Shown here one piece after another: positions 42,237-50,718 of a stretch of 64,000 nt of DNA. The position numbers and the translations under genes are program-made. How positions within the stretch are numbered: the stretch's first letter is position 1; every line of letters begins with the position of its first letter. Under the pieces are notes generated by a model. That model ran no database searches, was not told the DNA's origin, and worked only from the letters and a program-made list of their open reading frames with translations. The DNA lies in NCBI RefSeq assembly GCF_016907515.1, contig NZ_JAFBBY010000001.1, forward strand, positions 1,364,001 through 1,428,000, written 5' to 3'. This DNA comes from Nocardioides nitrophenolicus (GTDB lineage Bacteria; Actinomycetota; Actinomycetes; Propionibacteriales; Nocardioidaceae).

Positions 42237-43373
42237 ATGGCGGCGAGCGAGGAGAAGACCGAGAAGCCCACACCGAAGCGGAAGAAGCAGGCCCGCAAGG
42301 ACGGCCAGGTCCCGCGTACCCCCGAGCTCGGTGGCTGGCTCGGACTCCTGGTCGCGGCGCTGGCCATGGGCCCGCTGCTCGACCATGAGCTGGACACGCT
42401 GCGCACGCTGATGGCGACCTCGCTGCGCTCCGCCGCCGATCCCTCGGTCTCCCTCGCCCTGACGCTGCTCGGCGATGCCGGGCGCCACGTCTTCCTCACC
42501 CTGCTCGTGCTGGGCTCGATGATGCTCGTCGTCGGCGTGCTCTCCGCGCTCGCCCAAGGCGGCTTCTACCTCTCCCCCAAGCTCGCCAAGCCCGATCCCA
42601 AGAAGCTCGACCCGTTCAAGGGAGCCAAGCGCCTGCTCGGACCCCACGCCGTGTGGGAGGGCGTGAAGGTGCTCGGCAAGAGCAGCGTCGTCGCCTTCCT
42701 CGCCTGGGGAGCCGTGACGTCGATGATGCCGCTCGTCGGCGGCCTGCTCCCGATCGGCGTCGTGCTGCACCAGGTCACCGCCGAGGTCTCCCGCCTGCTG
42801 CTCACCGTCGCCGTCGCCGGCCTGGTGATGGCGGCCGCCGACTACGCGATGATGCGACGCCGGATCGGCAAGCAGCTGCGGATGAGCCACAGCGAGATCA
42901 AGCAGGAGCACAAGCAGTCCGAGGGCGACCCCCTGGTCAAGGGCGCCATCCGGGCGCGCCAGCTCGCCGCCGCCCGGAACCGGATGATCGCCGACGTCGC
43001 CACCGCCGACGTGCTGCTCGTCAACCCCACCCACGTGGCCGTCGCCCTCCGCTACGACCCCGAGCAGGGCGCGCCGCGCGTCGTCGCCCGCGGCGCCGGC
43101 GCCATCGCCGCCCGGATCCGGTCGGTGGCCGCCGAGGAGCGCGTCCCGCTCGTCCAGGACGTCCCGCTGGCACGGGCGCTGTACCGGCACTGCCAGGTCG
43201 GCCAGGAGATCCCCCGGGAGCTGTGGGCCGCGGTGGCGCAGGTGCTGGCGTTCGTGCTCAGCCGCCGCCACGCCGGTCAGTACGGCGGCGAGCACCGCAC
43301 CCCTCGGCGTACCGACGACCTGCCGGAGGTGCTCGCCCACGCCCGGCGGCGGCGGGTGGTGGAGGATGCATGA
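42237..43373 (+). CDS. flhB: Export substrate-switch protein FlhB
   Basis: 378 residues. EEKTEKPTPKRKKQARKDGQVPRTPEL at the N-terminus, four membrane segments, and the self-cleaving motif N263-P264-T265-H266 (LVNPTHVAVALRYDPEQGAPRVVARG). The cytoplasmic C-terminal domain changes specificity from rod/hook to filament substrates after the FliK signal. The end is followed by a 107-base gap with the flhA promoter. Confidence 0.97.
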   Translation: MAASEEKTEKPTPKRKKQARKDGQVPRTPELGGWLGLLVAALAMGPLLDHELDTLRTLMATSLRSAADPSVSLALTLLGDAGRHVFLTLLVLGSMMLVVGVLSALAQGGFYLSPKLAKPDPKKLDPFKGAKRLLGPHAVWEGVKVLGKSSVVAFLAWGAVTSMMPLVGGLLPIGVVLHQVTAEVSRLLLTVAVAGLVMAAADYAMMRRRIGKQLRMSHSEIKQEHKQSEGDPLVKGAIRARQLAAARNRMIADVATADVLLVNPTHVAVALRYDPEQGAPRVVARGAGAIAARIRSVAAEERVPLVQDVPLARALYRHCQVGQEIPRELWAAVAQVLAFVLSRRHAGQYGGEHRTPRRTDDLPEVLAHARRRRVVEDA

Positions 43374-43377
43374 ATCC

Positions 43378-43403
43378 CTCATCCACAGCCCCACCCGGCC
43401 GAT
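43378..43403 (+). promoter_or_regulatory. FliA-type promoter of flhA
   Basis: CTCA (43378-43381), 16 bases, GCCGAT (43398-43403), 5 bases past the flhB stop. The flhA ATG is about 78 bases downstream. Confidence 0.7.
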
Positions 43404-43480
43404 GACCCGAACGACGCCAGGACGGCGCCACCCCGCAGTGCCACGGACGGCGCGACCGGTCGAGAGGCTGTAGCCACCGC

Positions 43481-45550
43481 ATGTCCGTGAAGTCGCTGAC
43501 CCGGCTCGGAGTGCCCCTGGGCATCGTGCTGATCGTCGTCATGCTCGTGGTGCCGCTGCCGGCGGTCGTCCTGGACCTGATGATCGCGCTCAACATCACC
43601 GGTGCCCTGCTGGTGCTGATGGTCGCGATGTTCATCCACAAGCCCCTGGAGTTCTCCGCGTTCCCGTCCGTCATCCTCGTCATGACGCTGTTCCGGCTGG
43701 CTCTCAACGTGAGCGCCACCCGCCTGGTCCTCCTCGACGGGTACGCCGGCAAGGTGATCGACACCTTCGGCCACTTCGTGGTCGGCGGCTCCCTGATCGT
43801 CGGGCTGATCGTGTTCGCGATCCTGCTCGTCATCCAGTTCGTCGTCATCACCAATGGCGCCGGCCGGGTCGCCGAGGTCGGCGCGCGGTTCACCCTCGAC
43901 GCGATGCCGGGCAAGCAGATGGCGATCGACGCGGACCTGAACTCGGGCCTCATCGACGAGGAGGAGGCCCGGCGACGGCGGGCGGAGGTGCACGCGGAGG
44001 CGGACTTCCACGGCGCGATGGACGGTGCGTCCAAGTTCGTGAAGGGCGACGCGATCGCGGCGATCGTGATCACGTTGGTCAACCTGCTCGGCGGGTTCGC
44101 GATCGGCGTCGCCCAGTACGGCATGCCCTTCGGGGAGGCGATCAACACCTACTCGCTGCTGTCGATCGGCGACGGCCTGGTCTCCCAGGTGCCCGCGCTG
44201 CTGCTCAGCGTCGCGACCGGCCTGATCGTGACCCGCGCGGTGGCCGACTCCGACATGGGCTCCGACATCGTCGGCCAGATCTTCAAGCGCAGGATGCCGC
44301 TGCGCGTCGCCGGCTTCGGCGCGCTCGCCCTCTGCGCGATCCCCGGCCTGCCGAAGCTGCCCTTCCTGGTGGCGGGCGGGCTGATGCTGCTCGGCGCGAG
44401 CCGGATCGACGAGTCCGCCGGCGACGGTACGGCGAGCACCGACGCGGAGACCGCCGCCGGCGAGCTGGCGCAGGTCCCCGACACCCCCGAGGCGCTGATC
44501 AACGAGATCCGGGTCGACCCGCTGGGGCTCGAGCTGTCCGCCGACCTGATCGACCTCGTCGACGCCCGCTCCGGTGGCGACCTGCTGGACCGGGTCAAGG
44601 CGCTGCGCCGCAAGGTGGCCGGCGAGCTCGGCATCGTGATCCCGCCGGTGCGCACCCGCGACAACCTCGAGCTGCCGGCGAGCACCTACGCCATCACGCT
44701 GTACGGCGCCGAGCTGGCCCGCGGCGAGGCGCCGCGCGGGACGGTGCTGGCGATCGGCGAGTTCCTCGACTCACTGCCGGGCACCCCGACCCGGGAGCCG
44801 GTGTTCGGCCTGGACGCGAAGTGGATCCCGGCCGAGCTGCGGCACCAGGCCGAGATCGGCGGCGCGACGGTCGTCGACCGCGCGTCCGTGGTCACCACCC
44901 ACCTGGCCGAGGTCGTGCACCAGCACGCCAGCCGGCTGCTCGGCCGCGAGGACGTCCGGCTGCTCACCGACGTGGTCAAGCGCAGCCACCCCGTCGTCAT
45001 CGAGGAGCTCACCCCCACCCAGCTTCCGCTCGGCGAGGTGCAGCGGGTGCTCCGGGCACTGCTGGACGAGCGGATCCCCATCCGCGACCTGGTACGGATC
45101 TTCGAGGCCCTCTCGGTCCGCGCCGCCGTCAGCAAGGACCTCGACGGCCTGGTCGAGGCCGCCCGCTCCGCGCTCGAGCCCGCGCTCGCCGCGCCGTACG
45201 TCACCGACGGGGTGCTGCACGCGATCAGCTTCGAACCGCTGCTCGAGCAGCACCTGCTGGAGGCGCTGCGGCCGACCGAGCAGGGCGCCGTGGTGGTGCT
45301 GGACCCCGACCTCGCGCAGCGGCTGCTGGTCAACCTGGCCCAGGCCGTGCAGGCGGCCGAGAACACCGACGTGCGTCCGGTCCTGGTCTGCGCGCCCGCG
45401 CTTCGTGCCGCCGTACGCCGGCTGGTGGCGCCGACCGTCGAGCGCCTCCCCGTCCTCTCGTACGCCGAGCTCGGCGCGGCCCACGAGGTCCGCTCGGTCG
45501 CCGTCGTGTCCGCCACCGGGGCCCGTCCCGCACTCGGAGCAGGAGTCTGA
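43481..45550 (+). CDS. flhA: Export gate protein FlhA
   Basis: 689 residues. N-terminal half has about eight membrane segments with the FHIPEP signature region (GRVAEVGARFTLDAMPGKQMAIDADLNSGLIDEEEARRRR). The C-terminal cytoplasmic half (about 340-689) forms the nonameric ring that receives chaperone-substrate complexes (DVVKRSHPVVIEELTPTQLPLGEVQRVLRALLDERIPIRDL). It has its own promoter. A small membrane protein follows. Confidence 0.97.
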   Translation: MSVKSLTRLGVPLGIVLIVVMLVVPLPAVVLDLMIALNITGALLVLMVAMFIHKPLEFSAFPSVILVMTLFRLALNVSATRLVLLDGYAGKVIDTFGHFVVGGSLIVGLIVFAILLVIQFVVITNGAGRVAEVGARFTLDAMPGKQMAIDADLNSGLIDEEEARRRRAEVHAEADFHGAMDGASKFVKGDAIAAIVITLVNLLGGFAIGVAQYGMPFGEAINTYSLLSIGDGLVSQVPALLLSVATGLIVTRAVADSDMGSDIVGQIFKRRMPLRVAGFGALALCAIPGLPKLPFLVAGGLMLLGASRIDESAGDGTASTDAETAAGELAQVPDTPEALINEIRVDPLGLELSADLIDLVDARSGGDLLDRVKALRRKVAGELGIVIPPVRTRDNLELPASTYAITLYGAELARGEAPRGTVLAIGEFLDSLPGTPTREPVFGLDAKWIPAELRHQAEIGGATVVDRASVVTTHLAEVVHQHASRLLGREDVRLLTDVVKRSHPVVIEELTPTQLPLGEVQRVLRALLDERIPIRDLVRIFEALSVRAAVSKDLDGLVEAARSALEPALAAPYVTDGVLHAISFEPLLEQHLLEALRPTEQGAVVVLDPDLAQRLLVNLAQAVQAAENTDVRPVLVCAPALRAAVRRLVAPTVERLPVLSYAELGAAHEVRSVAVVSATGARPALGAGV

Positions 45551-45555
45551 TCGTC

Positions 45556-45828
45556 ATGATGCTCGACCTGCGCGTGTTCGTGCTCGCCGCCGTCGTCGCC
45601 TCGCCCGCCGCCTACCTGGTGGCACACGGCGAGCTCACCCTCGACGAGGCACTGACCCGGCTGCTGGTGGTGATGGTGGGCGCCACGGCTGCCGCCCTCA
45701 CGATCCGCACCCTGTGGCCGCTGCTCGCCGGCGCGACGCCGGAGCCGCTCGACGCCGAACCGGCCGAGGTCGCCGAACCGGCCGAGGTCGCGGATCCGGC
45801 CGACGAGCTCAGCCCACGGCCGGAATGA
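45556..45828 (+). CDS. Small membrane protein downstream of flhA
   Basis: 90 residues, no family recognised. Two likely membrane segments (LRVFVLAAVVASPAAYLVAHG and RLLVVMVGATAAALTIRTLWPLL) and an acidic Pro-Ala tail with repeated PAEVAEPAEV units. It starts 5 bases after the flhA stop (ATG 45556; a second ATG follows at once) and probably shares its transcript. Its 3' end overlaps the opposing kinase gene by 20 bases. A role in motility is inferred only from position. Confidence 0.6.
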   Translation: MMLDLRVFVLAAVVASPAAYLVAHGELTLDEALTRLLVVMVGATAAALTIRTLWPLLAGATPEPLDAEPAEVAEPAEVADPADELSPRPE

Positions 45829-47389
45829 CCCACTCGAGCACGGTGCCCTGACCGGGCGCCGAGCTCACCAGCAGGTGCCCACCGAGCTCCTCGGCCCGGG
45901 AGCGCAGGTTGCCGGTGCCGTGCCCGGCGGACGCTACCGTCGGGTCGAAGCCCACGCCGTCGTCGACCACCCGGAGCCGGAACCAGGCCGACGAGGCGGT
46001 CAGCTCCACGGTCACGGTGGACGCCGCGGCGTGCCGGGCGACGTTCGACAGCGCCTCGCGCAGCGTGCCCAGGACGTGCGCGCCGGCCTCGGGCACGAGT
46101 GCGCGGTCGACCGGGCCCTGGATGCGCAGCAGCGGCTGGAAGCCCAGCACGGGGGCGTACTCGGTGAGCAGCCCGCGCACGTCCTCGAGCAGCGGCCGGT
46201 CCGAGCCGGTGCCGAGCTCGAAGATCACCGAGCGCAGCTCCTTGATCACGCCGTCGAGCTCGGCCACCGCGCCGTCGACCCGGGTCCGCAGCTCGGCCGG
46301 GTCGAGGTCGCGAGCACCCTGGAGCTGCATCCCGGTCGCGAACAGCCGCTGGATGACCAGGTCGTGGAGGTCGCGGGCGATCCGGTCACGGTCCCGCGCC
46401 ACGAGCAGCTGGGCCCGCTCCCGCAGCGCCTGTCGCCGGTCGAGGATCAGCCCGAGCTGGGCCGCGGTCACCGCGACAAGGTCGAGCATGATCTCGCGCA
46501 ACGACGGCGACTCCTCGGCACGGTCGACGAGGATCACGCCCGGACCGGCGAGCCGGGTGTGGACGGGGACGACGAGCGTCGTGCGGTGGTGCTCCCCCGG
46601 CAGTCGGGCCGGGATCCGGGAGGCGGTCACCTCGCGGATCTGCTCGGCGTACCGCTCCACCACGCGCGGCGCGGCCAAGGTGTCGCCGGTGACCTGGCGG
46701 ACCTCGAGCAGCCCGGTGTCGACCCGGACGTAGGCCACCAGCCGCGCGCCGCACAGCTCGCGCAGCGAGATCACCAGCTCGTCGAGGGCCTCCTCGACGC
46801 TGGCGGTCCCGGTCAGGTCGCGGCCGATCTCACCGGTGGCGGCAAGCCACCGGCGGCGCCACTCGACCTGCTCGTAGGCGCGGGCGTTGTCGATCATCGT
46901 GCCGGCCGCGCGCGCGAGCGCCTCGACCAGCGCCTGGTCGGTCGCGGTGAACTCGACGCCGCCGCGCTTGTTGCCGAGGTAGAGATGGCCGAAGGCACGC
47001 TCGCGGACCAGCACCGGCGCGCCGAGGAAGCGGTCGATCGTCGGGTGGCTGTCGGGGAACGAGCCGGACGAGACCGGGTGCTCGGCGACGTGCGCCACCC
47101 GGATCGAGCGCCGCTCGCGGGGCACCAGCCCCAGCAGGCCGTGCCCCTCCGGCATCCGCCCGATCTTGTCGAAGCGCTCCCCCACGGCCGCATTGGGCAC
47201 CAGGTCGACGAAGTCACCCTGGTCGTCGACGATCCCCAGCACGCCGAACTCGGCATCGGTGAGTTCGCAGGATGCCTCGACGATGCGGGTCAGCACACCG
47301 CGCAGGTCCAGGTCGGAGCCGATCGCGACGACCGCGTCCAACAGGGCGCGGGCCTCGGCCGGCAGCTCGAGCTCCTGGTCCAGGTCCAT
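45809..47389 (-). CDS. GAF-domain sensor histidine kinase, DevS/DosS-like
   Basis: 526 residues, soluble. GAF at about 15-170 and a second GAF at about 185-325; then HisKA_3 with phospho-acceptor H342 (DRDRIARDLHDLVIQRLFATGM) and a GHKL ATPase (EALSNVARHAA, VVDDGVGFDP, HGTGNLRSRAEELGG). The SHPTIDRFLGAPVLV stretch (H115) aligns by eye with the GAF-A segment where DevS/DosS carries its haem-ligand histidine, so oxygen or redox sensing is possible. No response regulator lies beside it; the DevR-like protein at 3548 is the natural partner. Its promoter is of FliA type and contains a palindrome. Confidence 0.88.
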   Translation of the reverse strand: MDLDQELELPAEARALLDAVVAIGSDLDLRGVLTRIVEASCELTDAEFGVLGIVDDQGDFVDLVPNAAVGERFDKIGRMPEGHGLLGLVPRERRSIRVAHVAEHPVSSGSFPDSHPTIDRFLGAPVLVRERAFGHLYLGNKRGGVEFTATDQALVEALARAAGTMIDNARAYEQVEWRRRWLAATGEIGRDLTGTASVEEALDELVISLRELCGARLVAYVRVDTGLLEVRQVTGDTLAAPRVVERYAEQIREVTASRIPARLPGEHHRTTLVVPVHTRLAGPGVILVDRAEESPSLREIMLDLVAVTAAQLGLILDRRQALRERAQLLVARDRDRIARDLHDLVIQRLFATGMQLQGARDLDPAELRTRVDGAVAELDGVIKELRSVIFELGTGSDRPLLEDVRGLLTEYAPVLGFQPLLRIQGPVDRALVPEAGAHVLGTLREALSNVARHAAASTVTVELTASSAWFRLRVVDDGVGFDPTVASAGHGTGNLRSRAEELGGHLLVSSAPGQGTVLEWVIPAVG

Positions 47390-47475
47390 CGGGTGTCGAT
47401 CCCCTCCCGCAGCGAACGTCGACCTGTGAAGGCTATCCCTTTACTTTCTCGCGCCACCAACCGCGCATGCCGTTC

Positions 47476-47501
47476 ATCGGCACCGGGACCCAGGTCCTGA
47501 G
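47476..47501 (-). promoter_or_regulatory. FliA-type promoter of the DevS-like kinase
   Basis: Minus strand: CTCA (47501-47498), 16 bases, GCCGAT (47481-47476). The 16-base spacer contains the palindrome GGGACC-CA-GGTCCT (47485-47498), so a bound protein would cover the promoter. Confidence 0.65.
47485..47498. promoter_or_regulatory. GGGACC-CA-GGTCCT inverted repeat in the kinase promoter
   Basis: Two six-base arms, one mismatch, two-base spacer. It matches the element at 13288-13301 read on the other strand apart from the terminal base. Confidence 0.5.
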
Positions 47502-47596
47502 GCATCCGGGACGGGGTACCCGGAACCAGGCGTGGGAAGCCGTCACCAAAGTGCTGGCTCGCGGGTTGAGGGGGCGACGCCGACGAAGGAGTGGAC

Positions 47597-49600
47597 ATGG
47601 GGCGCTGGCTGAGGATCGCGACGACGGTGCTCGCGCTGACCATCTCGGGAGCGGCGCTGCCCGCGGCCCAGGCGGCCGACCCGGCCGTGCAGATCAGCTT
47701 CGACACCCAGCCGAAGGTGACCTTCGCGACGGGCCTCACCTCGTCGGTGGGCACGACCGGCGCGAGCGCCTCCGTCACGCTGCGCGTCACCCGTCCCTCC
47801 GCGGTCACGCTCCAGGTGCTCGCGGCGTCGGGCGCCGTGGTCCGCACCTTCGAGACCGTCCGGGCGATCGACGTCTTCTACGAGCTCACCTGGCGGTTCA
47901 CGGACGCGGCCGGCGCCGACCTTCCCGAGGGCGACTACACGCTGCGGGTCGAAGCCACCGACAGGGACGGCGGGCGAGACGTCGAGAGCTACCCGTTGCC
48001 GCTCGACCGGCACACCGTCATCCCGCTCCAGGGCGTGGTCAACGGCGCCACCTACGCCACCAACGCCACGATGTCCGTCGGCCCCAAGCCCGGAGTGACG
48101 CTGCGCGCCGCGCAGTTCCTGGTGAACGACGGCTCCCCGACGCGGGCGTGCGCCTTGAGCTCATTGCAGAGCCCCGGCCTCGGCGGGCGTGTCCAGTCGA
48201 CCTTCAAGGTGTCCGACTGCAGGGAGGGCGTCGCCCACGCCTCCGCCGTGGTCGAGTTCACCGACCGGATCGGGGCCCAGCAGCGTGGCTACACCGCCCC
48301 GGTCCCGATCCGGATCGTCGACCGGGTCGCTCCGGCCCCGGCGATCGCGCCGTCCTCGACGTCGTCGGACACCCTGTATCTGCGCGACCCCGACCGGTAC
48401 GAGACCAGCGAGATCGCGTACGACGTCCGCGAGACGAACCAGATCGCCTCGGCCACCTACGACATCCGCAACCCCATCGGCGTGCGGGTCGCGACCGGCG
48501 ACCTGGTCAGCGAGGGGAGTACGTGGCCCGAGCGCGCGCGGCGGCTCGTGCTGCGCTGGGACGGCACCCGCAACGACGGCACCCGCCTGCCCGCCGGCCG
48601 CTACCGGGTCGCCACCAAGTTCACCGACGCGGCCGGGCTGTCCGCCGCCGGTCCGGCGGTGGTCCTCGACCTCGACACGACCGTTCCCGGTACCCTGGCG
48701 ACCACCCGGGTCGACGGGTACCGCTGGCAGGTCGTGGTGACCCCGAAGGCCGGCGCCGGCGTCACGGGGGTCGCCGTGTCGACGTCCCCCCGCGCGCAGG
48801 CCGCCTCGGAGCTGGTGCCCCTCACGTACGACGCCGCCTCCGGCACCTATCGCACCCTGCTCAGCCTGGCCGGACGATCCGACGGGAGCCACCCGCTCCG
48901 CGCTCTGATCACCCGCGGCACCGGCGCCGCGGCAACGACCTTCACGACCGCCGACCAGCAGCTCGAGGTGCTGCCCGACGAGGCGCCGCCCGCGGTCACC
49001 CCGCCGGCCAACACCCGGCTCTACCTCGGCCTGCCCGGTCAGTACGCCGCCGGCACCTTCCGCTTCGCGGTGAGCGACCAGTCGAGCGTCGGCTCCTCCG
49101 ACTTCGTGGTCCGCAACGCCGCGGGGACCGTGGTGGACCACGTCGTCGCCGAGGGCGGCGCGGACGTCACGTCCTTCACCTGGGACGGCACCGGCCCCGA
49201 CGGGAAGGCGCTGCCCGCCGGCGACTACGTCGTCAGCACCACCTTCACCGACGCGGCCGGCAACGCGACCGCCGCCTCCGCGCCGGTGCGCCTCGACGAC
49301 ATCCTGCCGGGGACGCTCGCGGTCGTGGCGGCCACGGGCAACCGGGTCACCGTCGAGCTCACGCCCGCGCCGGGCGTGACCGTGCACGCCGCCGGGGTCG
49401 CGCTGATCGGGTCCAGCTGCTGCAACGCGGCGATGGAGAAGGACGCGGTGTCGGGCCGGTTCCGGGTCACCGTCGACCTCGACAGCCGGCCGGCCGGCAC
49501 CCACTACCTCACCAGCCTGGTGCTGCGGGACACCCCGGGCGCGGCCGACCCGTACGGCTACGTGTGGACCACGCCGGTCGCGGTGCAGGTCAGCCACTGA
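47597..49600 (+). CDS. Secreted protein with FlgD-Ig-like repeats
   Basis: 667 residues. Signal peptide at 1-26 (LRIATTVLALTISGAALPAAQA). Several Ig-like units follow; those at about 315-350 (LRWDGTRNDGTRLPAGRYRVATKFTDAAG) and about 530-565 (FTWDGTGPDGKALPAGDYVVSTTFTDAAG) carry the W-D-G-x-x-x-D-G-x-x-L-P-A-G signature of FlgD Ig domains. The protein is extracellular or cell-surface, with no membrane anchor or sorting motif. ATG 47597 follows AAGGAG; an in-frame GTG two codons earlier is less likely. It is divergent from the kinase gene. Confidence 0.85.
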   Translation: MGRWLRIATTVLALTISGAALPAAQAADPAVQISFDTQPKVTFATGLTSSVGTTGASASVTLRVTRPSAVTLQVLAASGAVVRTFETVRAIDVFYELTWRFTDAAGADLPEGDYTLRVEATDRDGGRDVESYPLPLDRHTVIPLQGVVNGATYATNATMSVGPKPGVTLRAAQFLVNDGSPTRACALSSLQSPGLGGRVQSTFKVSDCREGVAHASAVVEFTDRIGAQQRGYTAPVPIRIVDRVAPAPAIAPSSTSSDTLYLRDPDRYETSEIAYDVRETNQIASATYDIRNPIGVRVATGDLVSEGSTWPERARRLVLRWDGTRNDGTRLPAGRYRVATKFTDAAGLSAAGPAVVLDLDTTVPGTLATTRVDGYRWQVVVTPKAGAGVTGVAVSTSPRAQAASELVPLTYDAASGTYRTLLSLAGRSDGSHPLRALITRGTGAAATTFTTADQQLEVLPDEAPPAVTPPANTRLYLGLPGQYAAGTFRFAVSDQSSVGSSDFVVRNAAGTVVDHVVAEGGADVTSFTWDGTGPDGKALPAGDYVVSTTFTDAAGNATAASAPVRLDDILPGTLAVVAATGNRVTVELTPAPGVTVHAAGVALIGSSCCNAAMEKDAVSGRFRVTVDLDSRPAGTHYLTSLVLRDTPGAADPYGYVWTTPVAVQVSH

Positions 49601-49626
49601 CCCGCCCCACCGGCGGGGCGGGTCAG
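49597..49626. terminator. Bidirectional terminator containing both stop codons
   Basis: A perfect 12-bp stem (49597-49608 with 49615-49626) and 6-base loop. The TGA of the plus-strand gene and the TGA of the minus-strand gene are both inside the stem. Confidence 0.85.
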
Positions 49627-50063
49627 AACCGGCGCAGCTGGTACAGCCCGCGGGTGCGGGCCACGACCGTGCCCGCCTCGTCGGTGACCTCGGCGACCAG
49701 CTCGAAGTCCGACTTGCCCCGCTCGGCGTACTCCGCCAGCACCCGCTCGATCTCGTCGTCCTCGATCCGAGCGCGGGACACGACCGCGGTGGTGGCGGGC
49801 CGCAGGAAGTCGATGGTCATCGACTTGATCAGCGGGACGCCGCCCTCGACGGCCAGGGAGGTGCGCGGGAGCAGGCCGCCGAGGACCTCGGCGACCGTGA
49901 ACAGCGAGCCGGCGTACGCCGTGCCGAAGTGGTTGACGTTCGGCTCGGCGGGGATCCGCGCGGCCACGGCATTGCGCCCCAGCTCGACGATCTCGACCTG
50001 CATCGCGTCGAGGATCGGGATGATGCCGCGGACGTCGGCGGTGGTCTGCTGGAGGTCGGTCAC
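49623..50063 (-). CDS. Hotdog-fold thioesterase-like protein (DUF4442/PaaI type)
   Basis: 146 residues. The hotdog helix region reads NVNHFGTAYAGSLFTVAEVLGGLLPRT and a strand pair follows (SMTIDFLRPATTAVVSRARI). The family hydrolyses acyl-CoA thioesters; the specific substrate is not apparent. The stop lies inside the shared hairpin with the upstream secreted gene. It is not obviously linked to motility. Confidence 0.8.
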   Translation of the reverse strand: MTDLQQTTADVRGIIPILDAMQVEIVELGRNAVAARIPAEPNVNHFGTAYAGSLFTVAEVLGGLLPRTSLAVEGGVPLIKSMTIDFLRPATTAVVSRARIEDDEIERVLAEYAERGKSDFELVAEVTDEAGTVVARTRGLYQLRRF

Positions 50064-50094
50064 GGCGCCACGGTAGCGACCGACGGGGACGAGC

Positions 50095-50685
50095 TCACCA
50101 CGGACGCGGCGGCAGATCCCGGATGTACGGCGCCAGGAGGGCGGCGGACTGCTCGACGGTGAGCACCTCCGCGGGGTCGAGCGGGATGATCTCGCGCCGC
50201 GACTCGTCGATCTCCCACACGTCCTCGCCGACCAGGCGGCCCTCGTCGTCGTAGGGCCAGATCATGTGCTCGACGTTGGCGACCAGGTAGTGCGCGCCGG
50301 GGTCGACGGGAGCGCCGGCCGCCGCCAGCAGCGCGCCGGGCGTCTGCTGGTAGATGGTCGCTGTCGAGACGATCATGTTGTCGCCGACGGCCAGCCGCTC
50401 ACCGGCGGCGTAGAAGACGCACTGGGCCGTCCCCGTCCACTCCTCGTAGACCGCCTGGACCGCCTCGGCCCCGTCGAGGACGGTCTGGATGCCGAAGACG
50501 TTGAAGTGGTAGACCGGCCTCTCGACCGTCATCTCGGGCGCGAAGATCTCCTTCCAGCGCCCGGCCATCTCCAGGTTGCGGTGGCGGTCGTAGGCCTCCA
50601 GCAGCCAGCGGTGGCGCGGCTTGGTCGTGGTCTCCATCAGACGACGGACGGCGGCATTGGTCTGGGTGATGTCGAAGCGGCTCAT
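50095..50685 (-). CDS. SnoaL/NTF2-like protein
   Basis: 196 residues, with the SnoaL-like pattern (LLEAYDRHRNLEMAGRWKEIFAPEMTVERPVYHFNVFGIQTVLDGAEAVQAVYEEW). Members include cyclases, isomerases and binding proteins, so the function is not predictable. ATG 50685 is chosen because the family-like sequence begins shortly after; a longer frame continues into the operator region upstream. It is divergent from the AraC pseudogene, which may regulate it. Confidence 0.78.
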   Translation of the reverse strand: MSRFDITQTNAAVRRLMETTTKPRHRWLLEAYDRHRNLEMAGRWKEIFAPEMTVERPVYHFNVFGIQTVLDGAEAVQAVYEEWTGTAQCVFYAAGERLAVGDNMIVSTATIYQQTPGALLAAAGAPVDPGAHYLVANVEHMIWPYDDEGRLVGEDVWEIDESRREIIPLDPAEVLTVEQSAALLAPYIRDLPPRPW

Positions 50686-50718
50686 GGCAGCACCCTCGTC
50701 GCTCGGGCCGGTCTGAGT

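Noticed and set aside
47562..47591. CTCG-N17-GCCGAC before the FlgD-Ig-like gene
   Set aside because: Both the -35 and the spacer differ from the ten consistent promoters.
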